Assembly (NCBI RefSeq): GCF_033096465.1
Contig: NZ_AP028156.1
Coordinates: 615,501-679,500 of the forward strand
Direction of reading: 5' to 3'
Source: Blautia luti
Lineage (GTDB): Bacteria; Bacillota; Clostridia; Lachnospirales; Lachnospiraceae
DNA length: 64,000 nucleotides
Below are positions 40,267 to 49,003 of the stretch, piece by piece. Position 1 is the first letter of the stretch; every line of letters begins with the position of its first letter. The notes below the pieces were generated by a model, which had not been told where the DNA came from, made no database searches, and was given only the letters and a program-made list of their open reading frames with translations. Both the position numbers and the translations under genes were made by a program.

Positions 40267-42429
40267 ATGAAGCATAAACATCTGGCAATGATTATGGGAG
40301 TTATGATCACAGCAACATCTGTAGGATCTGCAGCAACAGTATTTGCAGCAGACAGCAAGACAGAGAGCACTCAGGATGCAGGCGACACCACAGAAGATAC
40401 AGCAGAGGCATCAGATACAGAAGAATCAAATGAAATCCTTGGAGAAGTAAAATCTGTAGAAGATGGGAAAATTACTATCGCAGTAGGAACCAGAAAAGAA
40501 ATGGACCAGCATGGCGAACAGCCACAGGGCGGAGAGAATGGAGAAGCTCCGGAGAAACCGGACGAAGATGATGCGAAGGAAGGCGGCGATGCCAAAGATA
40601 CAGAATCAACGGGCGAGACACCTGATGATAAAACTGACAAAGGTGAAGCACCAGACGGAGAAGCACCATCTATGCTAGATCTGACAGGCGAAGAACAGGA
40701 AGTCACAGTTACAGACAATACAGTAATCACAAAACAGTCCATGGGCGGAGGTCAGGAAACACCTGGCGGAGAGGTTCCTGAGAAGTCGGATGGAGATAAT
40801 GCAGATGCAAAATCTGATGATACTAAGGAAACAGACGATTCAGAAAAAACAGATGAAGCATCCGATGACACAGAAAGCAGCGATTCAGAAGATAAATCCG
40901 AAACATCCGACAGTGAAAAGACAGAAGAAAAGAGCGAAGCTCCGGACGGCAACGGCCAGGCACCAGACAGCACAGGTCAGACCGAAGAGATCACATTAGA
41001 CGACATCAAAGAAGGCGACGTAGTAGCAATCACATTAGACGATGACGGAAATGCAGCAACCATCATAGTTCAGTCCATGGAAATGGGCGGCGGCCAGGGA
41101 GGTCCTGGTGGTCAGGCTTCCGGTGTGGACAGCTATGATGCAGCCAACGAATACAGCTCAGACGAAACTGTTTCCGACACATCCCTGGAATCCACAGGAA
41201 CAGACGAGAACGCAGCACTTGTTTCCAATGGTGCAGAAGTTACATTTAACAATGATGCAATTTCCAGAACCTCTTCCGACAGCCAGGGCGGTGATAACTC
41301 CAGCTTCTATGGTGTAGGAGCAGCAGTCCTTGCCACAGATGGAAACGCATATGTCAAAGACAGCACAGTAAGCACAGACAGCAAAGGAGGCGCAGGACTC
41401 TTCGCATACGGCGATGGAACGGTATACGCAGCAGATACCAATATTACCACACAGCAGGATACCTCAGGCGGAATCCACGCAGCAGGCGGCGGAACACTTT
41501 ATGCATGGAATCTGAACGTTGAGACTAACGGCGAATCCTCTGCAGCGATCCGCAGTGATAGAGGCGGCGGAAAAATGGTAGTGGACGGCGGTACTTACAC
41601 ATCCAACGGTGTAGGCTCCCCGGCAGTTTACTGTACCGCAGATATTGCAGTCAACAACGCAGAACTGACAGCAAACGGTTCAGAAGCAGTATGCATCGAG
41701 GGCTTAAACTCCCTGAGACTTTACAACAGCAACCTGACCGGAAACATGAGCGATGATGACCAGAACGACACAACCTGGACAGTGATCCTCTACCAGAGCA
41801 TGTCCGGTGACTCTGAGGTAGGTAACAGTACCTTCCAGATGGACGGCGGTACCATCACATCCCAGAATGGCGGCTTATTTTACACAACCAACACAGAATG
41901 CACCATCGCATTAAAAGACGTAGATATCACATACAATGACGACAGCGAATTCTTCCTGCAGTGCACAGGAAACAACAACCAGCGGGGATGGGGTCAGAGC
42001 GGTGCCAATGGATCTGACTGCAGCTTTACAGCAGACAGCCAGGATATGAAAGGCAATGTAATCTGGGATTCCATCAGTGACCTTGACTTCTACATGACTA
42101 ACGGCAGCACACTGGAAGGCGCATTTGTCAATGACGAAACTTATGCAGGAAACGGAGGAGATGGCTACTGCAACGTAGTGATCGACAAAGAATCCACCTG
42201 GACAGTAACAGGTGACAGCACCATCACATCCATGTCAAATGCAGGAACCATCACAGATGCAGACGGCAAAACAGTCTCCATCGTAGGCACAGACGGAACA
42301 ACTTATGTAGAAGGTGACAGTGATTATACTATCACAGTAGGTTCCTATCAGGACAGCGCAGATACTTCAAGTGCCACATCCGTGGATGACTGGTCTAACT
42401 ATGAAACAGAAAAACCGGAGAACCTGTAA
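40267..42429 (+). CDS. Large secreted acidic protein with beta-helix repeats
   Basis: A 720-residue secreted protein. The signal peptide (1-28) is cleaved near VFAAD. Residues 30-270 are very acidic and low complexity (Asp/Glu/Ser/Thr/Lys, with GEAPDGEAP-like units) around two small beta domains (EILGEVKSVEDGKITIAVG and DDIKEGDVVAITLDDDGNAA). Residues 290-690 form a right-handed parallel beta-helix with short repeating turns such as GTVYAADTNITTQQDTSGGI and KMVVDGGTYTSNGVG. No LPXTG, SLH or membrane anchor is visible. A carbohydrate- or adhesion-related role is possible but I cannot name it. Strong AAGCGAGGTATCACT before the ATG. Confidence 0.75.
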   Translation: MKHKHLAMIMGVMITATSVGSAATVFAADSKTESTQDAGDTTEDTAEASDTEESNEILGEVKSVEDGKITIAVGTRKEMDQHGEQPQGGENGEAPEKPDEDDAKEGGDAKDTESTGETPDDKTDKGEAPDGEAPSMLDLTGEEQEVTVTDNTVITKQSMGGGQETPGGEVPEKSDGDNADAKSDDTKETDDSEKTDEASDDTESSDSEDKSETSDSEKTEEKSEAPDGNGQAPDSTGQTEEITLDDIKEGDVVAITLDDDGNAATIIVQSMEMGGGQGGPGGQASGVDSYDAANEYSSDETVSDTSLESTGTDENAALVSNGAEVTFNNDAISRTSSDSQGGDNSSFYGVGAAVLATDGNAYVKDSTVSTDSKGGAGLFAYGDGTVYAADTNITTQQDTSGGIHAAGGGTLYAWNLNVETNGESSAAIRSDRGGGKMVVDGGTYTSNGVGSPAVYCTADIAVNNAELTANGSEAVCIEGLNSLRLYNSNLTGNMSDDDQNDTTWTVILYQSMSGDSEVGNSTFQMDGGTITSQNGGLFYTTNTECTIALKDVDITYNDDSEFFLQCTGNNNQRGWGQSGANGSDCSFTADSQDMKGNVIWDSISDLDFYMTNGSTLEGAFVNDETYAGNGGDGYCNVVIDKESTWTVTGDSTITSMSNAGTITDADGKTVSIVGTDGTTYVEGDSDYTITVGSYQDSADTSSATSVDDWSNYETEKPENL

Positions 42430-42471
42430 AAATAAAACTCCATATAGAAATGTAAAAAATTAGAAATGTAA

Positions 42472-42503
42472 AAAAATCACGGCGAACAACCGTGATTTTT
42501 TTA
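42472..42503 (+). terminator. Intrinsic terminator after the beta-helix gene
   Basis: AAAATCACGG and CCGTGATTTT form a perfect 10-bp stem with a 7-nt loop and a T7 tail. Confidence 0.85.
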
Positions 42504-42510
42504 TGTGCAT

Positions 42511-42566
42511 TTAACAATTATTTGACGTAAACAAGATTGTTGGGGAAGTCAGAAAGTTTTTATAAT
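42511..42566 (+). promoter_or_regulatory. PhoP-box-like repeats and promoter of the ugp operon
   Basis: TTAACA (42511) and TTGACG (42522) start 11 bp apart, as in PhoP boxes. A promoter follows: TTGTTG (42537-42542), 18 bp, TATAAT (42561-42566). The leader is about 110 nt. Confidence 0.5.
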
Positions 42567-42684
42567 AATGCCAGTGGTCAAAAGCAGGCAGCCCTAAAAC
42601 AGACAGAGTCAGGCAGAGAAAATATCTGCTTCGCTACCTGCTGATACTCTAAACATAAATCAGAAACAGGAGATAAAAATTAAT

Positions 42685-43479
42685 ATGCAGCATGACCTTG
42701 CATCAATGATAAAAGAAAAAAAGCTGTTCCTCCTGGATATCGACGGAACCGTTGCTCTGGGAAGTGAACTTCTCCCGGGTGCGGCAGACTTTCTTTATAC
42801 AGTAAAGGAAAATGGCGGAATTTTCCGCTTTCTTACCAACAATTCATCCAAAGTAGCCAGAGATTATGTAGAGCAGTTTCATGACTGGGGCATTGAAACT
42901 ACAGAAGAGGAATTTATCACTGCCGGAACTTATGCCAGAGATTTCCTGAAGAAATATTACGGAAATGAAAAAATCCTGGTAGCAGCTACAGAAACCTATT
43001 GCAATGAACTGAGAAAAGCAGGTCTGAACATTACAGATCAGGCAGAGGATGATGTAGACTGCGTACTCTGCGCTTACGACACAGAACTGACCTACGAGAA
43101 ACTGGTTCAGGTCTGCAAGCAGCTTACTGAGACAAAGGTTCCCTGGTTTGCGACAAATCCGGATCTGCGCTGTCCCATCGATTTCGGAATGGTTCCGGAC
43201 TGCGGTTCCATCTGCCGGATGATCACAGCGTCCGTTGGCAGAGAACCGGAATACATCGGCAAACCGGCACCCGGAATGGTATATGCCTGTCTGGAAGAAA
43301 CAGGATGTACTCCGAAACAGACCTTGCTCATTGGTGACAGAATCTACACAGATATGGAATGCGGCAAACGTGCAGGAGTTGACAGCTGTCTGGTACTGAC
43401 AGGCGAAGCCAGTGCAGAGGAATGGAAAAACGGCTTCCGGTGTCAGTCACTGGGAAAACTTGTCGGATATTTTTCATAG
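42685..43479 (+). CDS. HAD-IIA hydrolase (NagD/glycerol-phosphate phosphatase type)
   Basis: A 264-residue phosphatase. Motif I is LFLLDIDGTVALG (Asp nucleophile and acid/base Asp), motif II FLTNNSS (about 53), the cap domain lies between about 75 and 190, and motifs III/IV are IGKPAPGMVYAC and LLIGDRIYTDMECG. This is the subfamily IIA that includes NagD and glycerol-3-phosphate phosphatases. As the first gene before a glycerol-3-phosphate importer it probably removes the phosphate from imported or excess glycerol phosphate; that is inferred from context. ACAGGAGATAAAAATTAAT precedes the ATG. Confidence 0.85.
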   Translation: MQHDLASMIKEKKLFLLDIDGTVALGSELLPGAADFLYTVKENGGIFRFLTNNSSKVARDYVEQFHDWGIETTEEEFITAGTYARDFLKKYYGNEKILVAATETYCNELRKAGLNITDQAEDDVDCVLCAYDTELTYEKLVQVCKQLTETKVPWFATNPDLRCPIDFGMVPDCGSICRMITASVGREPEYIGKPAPGMVYACLEETGCTPKQTLLIGDRIYTDMECGKRAGVDSCLVLTGEASAEEWKNGFRCQSLGKLVGYFS

Positions 43480-43584
43480 AGATGTCTGCGAAACCATTGC
43501 GTTGTTAAAGCAGCCCACCACAGGATATCTGATGAAAAATATTGATTATAAAAGTTGTAAAAGCAGGAGAGGAAAGGAAATTAA

Positions 43585-44718
43585 ATGTCAGAAATCATAT
43601 TAAGAGACATCTGCAAAAGCTACGAAAACGGCTTTCAGGCAGTAAAGAATTTTAATCTGGAAATAGAAAAAGGTGAGCTGGTAGTATTTGTCGGACCGTC
43701 CGGATGCGGAAAATCAACCACACTCCGAATGATCGCCGGACTGGAAGACATCAGCGATGGTGAATTATGGATTGGAGACAAACTGGTTAACTATCTGGAG
43801 CCAAAAGAGCGCGACCTGGCAATGGTTTTCCAGAGCTACGCCCTTTATCCACAGATGAACATTTATGATAATATTGCTTTTTCTTTACAGGTAAGAAAAG
43901 TACCGAAGAAAGAAATCGACCGCAGAGTACATCAGGTAGCAGAGCTTCTGGGGCTGGAAAATCTGCTGAAACAGCGGCCAAAGAATCTTTCCGGCGGACA
44001 ACGTCAGAGAGTGGCTATCGGAAACGCCATCATCCGTGAACCCAAAGTACTTCTTATGGATGAACCATTATCCAATCTGGATGCAAAACTCCGTACCCAG
44101 ATGCGTGTAGAACTGGCAAACATTCACAAAGTTCTTGGAAACACTATCATCTACGTTACCCATGATCAGACAGAAGCAATAACTCTGGGAGACAGGATCA
44201 TAGTAATGAATCAGGGCGTGGTACAGCAGGCAGACACCCCGCAGAACCTGTACGATTACCCGGTAAACCGTTTCGTGGCAGGTTTCATTGGATCTCCATC
44301 CATGAACTTCATCAAGGGTCTGGTAATGGAAAAAGTAGGAGTTCCTACTTTCTGCACAGAGAACGACGGAAACATTCCAATCCCGGATTGCTTGTGGAAA
44401 ATTCTGAAACGACAGGGCTATGTTGGCAGAAACATCGAACTTGGAATCCGCCCGGAATATTTCCTGGAAAAACCTGCGCAGGCAGATACCAGAGGCGAGT
44501 GGAAACTGGAAGTAACAGTTACAGCCAGAGAACTTCTGGGAGCAGAAGTAATCCTCCACTTCAATCACAATGGCCAGGACTGCTGTGCAAAAGTTTCCGG
44601 TGACAGCCTGATTGATAAAGGTGATAAAGTAACACTCTGGATCAATATGGCATATATTTCCGCGTTTGATCTGGAAACGCAGGAGAATATTACGCTGAGA
44701 AGAGGGGCGTTTTCGTAA
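43585..44718 (+). CDS. ugpC: Sugar/glycerol-3-phosphate ABC transporter ATPase (UgpC/MsmK type)
   Basis: A 377-residue ATPase of the carbohydrate CUT1 type: Walker A GPSGCGKST (about residue 37), Q loop FQSYALYPQM, signature LSGGQRQRVAIG (about 135), Walker B VLLMDEPLSNLDAKL, His switch YVTHDQTEA, and a C-terminal OB-fold regulatory domain (about 240-375). The regulatory domain can receive EIIA-type or other control. It is followed by two permeases and a binding protein, completing one importer. The spacing to the HAD gene is 105 bp. Confidence 0.88.
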   Translation: MSEIILRDICKSYENGFQAVKNFNLEIEKGELVVFVGPSGCGKSTTLRMIAGLEDISDGELWIGDKLVNYLEPKERDLAMVFQSYALYPQMNIYDNIAFSLQVRKVPKKEIDRRVHQVAELLGLENLLKQRPKNLSGGQRQRVAIGNAIIREPKVLLMDEPLSNLDAKLRTQMRVELANIHKVLGNTIIYVTHDQTEAITLGDRIIVMNQGVVQQADTPQNLYDYPVNRFVAGFIGSPSMNFIKGLVMEKVGVPTFCTENDGNIPIPDCLWKILKRQGYVGRNIELGIRPEYFLEKPAQADTRGEWKLEVTVTARELLGAEVILHFNHNGQDCCAKVSGDSLIDKGDKVTLWINMAYISAFDLETQENITLRRGAFS

Positions 44719-44786
44719 GAAAAATAAGATCGTTCAGGAGTTTCATATAACTCATGAAAATATAAAAAAGGAAAGGTGTTCAACAC

Positions 44787-45644
44787 ATGAAGAAGTTAAA
44801 AAACACAGGCGCCTACGCATACCTGCTTCCAAGCTTCCTGATCTTCGGAATCTTCTTATTCTATCCGTTTTTTAAGACTCTGTATTTAAGTCTCTTCAAA
44901 ACAAACAAGATGGGACAGGCAAAATTATTCGTAGGACTTGGCAATTACAAAGATTTATTCCAGTCATCCTCATTCTGGAACAGTCTGGCAGTAACCCTGA
45001 TCTTTGTTGTGATTGTGGTAGCAGTCAGCATGATCCTGGGACTTACCACAGCAATCCTATGTAACAAAACATTCCCGGGAATCCGTTTTTTCAGTACCGC
45101 TTATGCGCTGCCAATGGCGATCGCATCCAGTTCAGCAGCTATGGTCTTCAAGATCATGCTTCATCCGTCCGTGGGAATCATCAACAAGATTTTCCATCTG
45201 GACATCAACTGGGTCAGTGATCCGAAATACGCGCTGATCTGCGTGGCAGTTCTTACTGCATGGCTCAACAGTGGAATCAACTTCCTGTATTTTTCCGCTG
45301 GTTTAAGCAACATCGACGAAACTATTTACGAACGTGCTTCTGTAGACGGCGCAAGTTCCTTTCAGAAATTTTACCGCCTGACACTTCCGGGGCTGGCACC
45401 AATGATGTTCTACACATTAGTAGTAAATATCATCCAGGCATTTCAGTCATTCGGACAGGTCAAGATCCTGACAGAGGGCGGCCCTGGAGAATCCACAAAC
45501 CTGATCGTGTATTCCATTTACAGAGATGCATTCTTTAACTACCGTTTCGGAAGCGCAGCAGCCCAGTCAGTGGTACTTTTCCTGATCGTGCTGGTACTTA
45601 CCCTGGCAATGTTCAAAATCGAGAAAAAAGGAGTGAAATATTAA
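44787..45644 (+). CDS. ugpA: ABC transporter permease, UgpA type
   Basis: A 285-residue permease with six helices. The ATPase-contacting EAA loop is ETIYERASVDGASSFQKFYR followed by LTLPGLAPM, typical of CUT1 permeases. TYP FYPFFKTLYLSLF at the start is the usual first helix. AAGGAAAGGTG precedes the ATG. The stop overlaps the start of the second permease gene by 1 bp, so both subunits are made in equal amount. Confidence 0.87.
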   Translation: MKKLKNTGAYAYLLPSFLIFGIFLFYPFFKTLYLSLFKTNKMGQAKLFVGLGNYKDLFQSSSFWNSLAVTLIFVVIVVAVSMILGLTTAILCNKTFPGIRFFSTAYALPMAIASSSAAMVFKIMLHPSVGIINKIFHLDINWVSDPKYALICVAVLTAWLNSGINFLYFSAGLSNIDETIYERASVDGASSFQKFYRLTLPGLAPMMFYTLVVNIIQAFQSFGQVKILTEGGPGESTNLIVYSIYRDAFFNYRFGSAAAQSVVLFLIVLVLTLAMFKIEKKGVKY

Positions 45645-46567
45645 TGTCACAGATAGGCAGCATCACTGCTGAAAAAGAAAAACAGATGGCTCTGGAACGC
45701 CAGAAGTTTCAGGAAGCAAAAGCCAAAATGCTGGCGCAGCAAAAATATAAAAGAGCAGCCAGAACCATCGGACATATCGCATTAAATATCGTTGTGGCAC
45801 TGATCGTTCTTCTGCCTCTTTTATATGCAATAAGCATCGCATTTATGCCATCCAGCGAACTTTTTACTCTGGATCTGAACATCCTGCCGAAACATCCGAC
45901 CCTGGAAAATTTCCGTCAGGCATTACAGAAAGTTCCGCTTGTACGATTCGTTGTTAACTCATTCCTGGTAGCCGGACTGATCACGATCGGACAGATCATT
46001 TCCTGTTCCCTGGCAGCATTTTCATTTTCCTTTCTGGATTTCAAAGGAAAAAATGTGCTGTTTATGCTGGTAATGGCAACCATGATGATCCCTGGAGAGG
46101 CAACGATCATTTCCAATTACCTGACAGTCAGCAGCTGGAACTGGTTAGACTCTTATCAGGTACTGATCGTGCCGTATCTGACATCTGCAATGGGAATCTT
46201 CCTGTTCAGACAGTTTTATCTTACATTCCCAATCTCCCTGTATGAATCAGCGAAGATCGACGGATGCTCCAATCTGCGATTCATCTGGCAGATCCTGATG
46301 CCGCTGACAAAATCAGCAATGGGAGCTATGGCAGTTTACACCTTTATCAACGCATGGAATATGTACATGTGGCCGTTGCTTGTAACTGGTTCAGACAAGA
46401 TGCGTACCGTACAGATCGGTATCGGAATGCTGGACAGCGTGGATTCTCAGTCCATCACCCTGATGATCGCAGGTGTTGTACTGATCATCCTGCCATCCAT
46501 TTCCATCTTCATCGCAGGCCAGAAGCAGCTGATCCGAGGCATGTTCTCAGGCGCTGTAAAAGGTTGA
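45644..46567 (+). CDS. ugpE: ABC transporter permease, UgpE type
   Basis: A 307-residue permease with six helices after a long polar, Gln/Lys/Ala-rich N-terminal extension (residues 1-35) that most relatives lack. The EAA loop is SLYESAKIDGCSNLRFIWQI followed by LMPLTKSAM. It pairs with UgpA to form the channel. The C-terminus FIAGQKQLIRGMFSGAVKG is the standard end of this family. The extension may be a coiled coil. Confidence 0.87.
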   Translation: MSQIGSITAEKEKQMALERQKFQEAKAKMLAQQKYKRAARTIGHIALNIVVALIVLLPLLYAISIAFMPSSELFTLDLNILPKHPTLENFRQALQKVPLVRFVVNSFLVAGLITIGQIISCSLAAFSFSFLDFKGKNVLFMLVMATMMIPGEATIISNYLTVSSWNWLDSYQVLIVPYLTSAMGIFLFRQFYLTFPISLYESAKIDGCSNLRFIWQILMPLTKSAMGAMAVYTFINAWNMYMWPLLVTGSDKMRTVQIGIGMLDSVDSQSITLMIAGVVLIILPSISIFIAGQKQLIRGMFSGAVKG

Positions 46568-46615
46568 TAAATGGATAAACTAAAAAATAAGCATAAGAAA
46601 AGAAAGAGGTAAAGT

Positions 46616-47947
46616 ATGAAACGCAAACTCGCAGTTTTATTAACAGCAGCAACAGTATTCAGTGCAGTTCTTCCAACAACCTGCATGGCAGCAGAAAACA
46701 AAGCAGATATCCCGGAGGGAACAACTATCACATTCTGGCACGCAATGGGCGGTGTCAACGGCGAAGCACTGGACTATCTGGTAAATAAATTCAATGAAGA
46801 AAACGAATACGGAATCACCGTAGACTCCCAGTACCAGGGATCTTACGACGATGCCATCAACAAACTGAAAAGCGCTCAGCTGGGAAACATGGGGGCAGAT
46901 CTGGTACAGGTTTATGATATCGGAACCCGTTTCATGATCGATTCCGGATGGGTCATCCCAATGCAGGATATGATCGACAGCGAGGGATATGATGTATCTG
47001 ACCTGGAAGAAAACATCACTGCTTACTACACAGTAAATGATGAATTATATTCCATGCCATTCAATTCATCCACACCGATCCTCTACTACAATAAGGATAT
47101 GTTTGATAAAGCAGGTATCACTGACGTTCCTACAAGTCTGGAGGGAATCGCAAATATCGCAGATGACCTTGTAAACAAGGGTGGCGCAGGAGAAGCATTA
47201 TCCATGGGAATTTACGGATGGTTTTTCGAAGAATTCATGTGCAAACAGGGTCTTGATTATGTAGATAATGGAAACGGACGTGAGGCAGCAGCAGAAAAAG
47301 TTGTATTCGACGAAAACGGCGGTGCTCTGAACATCCTCAATGAGTGGAAAAAACTCTATGATGCAGGCTATGCACCAAACGTAGGAAGAGGTGGAGATTC
47401 CGGACTTGCTGACTTCTCATCTGGAAAAGCTGCTATCACATTAGGTTCCACAGCATCTCTGAAACAGATTCTGCAGGATGTAAACGGTTCCTTTGAAGTA
47501 GGAACTGCATACTTCCCGTCCATCACAGATGATGACAAAGGCGGTGTATCCATCGGTGGTGCTTCCCTCTGGATGCTCGACAACCAGGATGATGCGAAGA
47601 AAGCAGCAACATGGGAATTCGTAAAATATCTTGTATCCGCAGAATCCCAGGCATACTGGAATGCACAGACAGGATACTTCCCTGTAACAACAGCAGCACA
47701 TGACGAACAGGTATTCAAAGACAACATCGCAGAATACCCACAGTTCCAGACAGCTATCGACCAGCTTCACGATTCCGCACCGGAATATGCAGGTGCACTC
47801 CTCAGCGTATTCCCGGAAGCGCGTGCAATCGTAGAGACAGAAGTAGAAAACATGCTCAACGGAAAAGAATCAGCAGAAGACGCTGTCAGCAAAATGGCTT
47901 CTGATATGAACAAATCTATCGAAGATTATAACTTACTGAATGAGTAA
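46616..47947 (+). CDS. ugpB: Glycerol-3-phosphate-type ABC substrate-binding protein
   Basis: A 443-residue binding protein. A signal peptide (1-24) with TTCMAAE at its end; the cysteine is not in a good lipobox, so cleavage after CMA is more likely. The mature part starts with TITFWHAMGGVNGEALDYLV, the UgpB hallmark, followed by GADLVQVYDIGTRFMIDSGW and SMPFNSSTPILYYNKDMFDK. It delivers glycerol-3-phosphate or glycerophosphodiesters to the channel. AAGAAAGAGGTAAAGT precedes the ATG. A terminator follows it. Confidence 0.87.
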   Translation: MKRKLAVLLTAATVFSAVLPTTCMAAENKADIPEGTTITFWHAMGGVNGEALDYLVNKFNEENEYGITVDSQYQGSYDDAINKLKSAQLGNMGADLVQVYDIGTRFMIDSGWVIPMQDMIDSEGYDVSDLEENITAYYTVNDELYSMPFNSSTPILYYNKDMFDKAGITDVPTSLEGIANIADDLVNKGGAGEALSMGIYGWFFEEFMCKQGLDYVDNGNGREAAAEKVVFDENGGALNILNEWKKLYDAGYAPNVGRGGDSGLADFSSGKAAITLGSTASLKQILQDVNGSFEVGTAYFPSITDDDKGGVSIGGASLWMLDNQDDAKKAATWEFVKYLVSAESQAYWNAQTGYFPVTTAAHDEQVFKDNIAEYPQFQTAIDQLHDSAPEYAGALLSVFPEARAIVETEVENMLNGKESAEDAVSKMASDMNKSIEDYNLLNE

Positions 47948-47987
47948 ATTTTTACAAAGAAAATAAACCTGAAAGTGATATAATAAG

Positions 47988-48022
47988 AACAGGGAACTGC
48001 GCAGGCGGTTCCCTGTTTGTAA
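47988..48022 (+). terminator. Terminator between ugpB and ugpQ
   Basis: AACAGGGAAC and GTTCCCTGTT make a perfect 10-bp stem followed by TGTAAAAGTTT. The T-tract is weak, so partial read-through to ugpQ is likely. Confidence 0.65.
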
Positions 48023-48063
48023 AAGTTTAAGTAAATTTCAAATAAGAGAGGGCATATAAGGAA

Positions 48064-48807
48064 ATGACAGAAACAGCAAAGAGAACAACAAAAGTATGGG
48101 CACACAGAGGCGCCAGCGGATACAGACCGGAGAATACTCTGGATGCATTTGAACTTGCTATCAGACAGGGCGCAGACGGAATCGAACTGGATGTACATAC
48201 CTCCGCAGACGGCGAACTCATCGTTATACACGATGAAACTGTAGACCGTGTCACAGACGGAACCGGACTGATCAAAGACATGACACTGGCTCAGTTAAAA
48301 GAATTAAAAGTAAGTACTTCTGCAGAACCAACCGGAATCTACCGTGTCCCAACTTTAACAGAAGTGTTGGATCTCATGCGAACCACAGACATGATGGTAA
48401 ACATCGAATTAAAAAACAGTATCTGCTTTTATCCGGGAATGGAAGAGAAGATCCTGAAACTGGTAAAAGAAATGAACATGGAAGACCAGCTGATCTATTC
48501 CTCTTTTAACCATTACAGCCTGTTACAGTTAAAACAACTGGACGATCATGTACAGACCGGAATCCTTTTCAGTGACGGATGGGTAAACCCAGCCATGTAC
48601 GCCAAAAATCTCGGAATTAACGCCGTACATCCTGCAGTCTACCACCTGAAATACCCACAGTTCATGGAAGAAGTCAAACGCGCCGGACTGAAAATGCATG
48701 TATGGACCGCCAATAAACCAGAACACATCCAGCTTGTAAAAGCTGTCGGCGCAGAAGCAGTTATCACTAATTATCCGGATAGAGCAATTGAGATTATAGA
48801 AAAATAA
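48064..48807 (+). CDS. ugpQ: Glycerophosphodiester phosphodiesterase
   Basis: A 247-residue cytoplasmic enzyme that splits glycerophosphodiesters into glycerol-3-phosphate and an alcohol. Motifs are VWAHRGASGYRPENTLDAF (His-Arg, Glu), GADGIELDVHTSADGELIVI (Glu/Asp metal ligands), HDETVDRVTDGTG, and the late VWTANKPEHIQLVK and VITNYPDRA. No signal peptide, so it acts on imported substrate, as UgpQ does in E. coli. It completes the set HAD phosphatase-UgpCAEB-UgpQ. AGAGAGGGCATATAAGGAA precedes the ATG. Confidence 0.9.
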   Translation: MTETAKRTTKVWAHRGASGYRPENTLDAFELAIRQGADGIELDVHTSADGELIVIHDETVDRVTDGTGLIKDMTLAQLKELKVSTSAEPTGIYRVPTLTEVLDLMRTTDMMVNIELKNSICFYPGMEEKILKLVKEMNMEDQLIYSSFNHYSLLQLKQLDDHVQTGILFSDGWVNPAMYAKNLGINAVHPAVYHLKYPQFMEEVKRAGLKMHVWTANKPEHIQLVKAVGAEAVITNYPDRAIEIIEK

Positions 48808-48888
48808 AGAGTGAAAGCAGGGATTATATAAATGATCTGATTGTAACTAGATATACAGATCAATTAAAAACAGATACATCTGCTAATA

Positions 48889-48955
48889 AAAAAGGTATCC
48901 TCCCATGAATATGAATACTCATATATCAGGCAGGATACCTTTTAGATTCATATGC
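48889..48955. terminator. Bidirectional terminator between ugpQ and the DUF1846 gene
   Basis: AAAAGGTATCCT (48890-48901) and AGGATACCTTTT (48942-48953) form a perfect 12-bp stem with A and T flanks, usable for both convergent genes. Confidence 0.8.
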
Positions 48956-49003
48956 TATTGTTTTTAGTGTTTGTAGATACTATCACAGAAATTAACTTTA
49001 AAA

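Noticed and set aside
40330..41110. Repetitive stretch that could be taken for a repeat array or CRISPR
   Set aside because: The repetition is codon-level low complexity (Asp/Glu/Ser/Thr/Lys) within one open frame. There are no regular spacers and no cas genes in the window.
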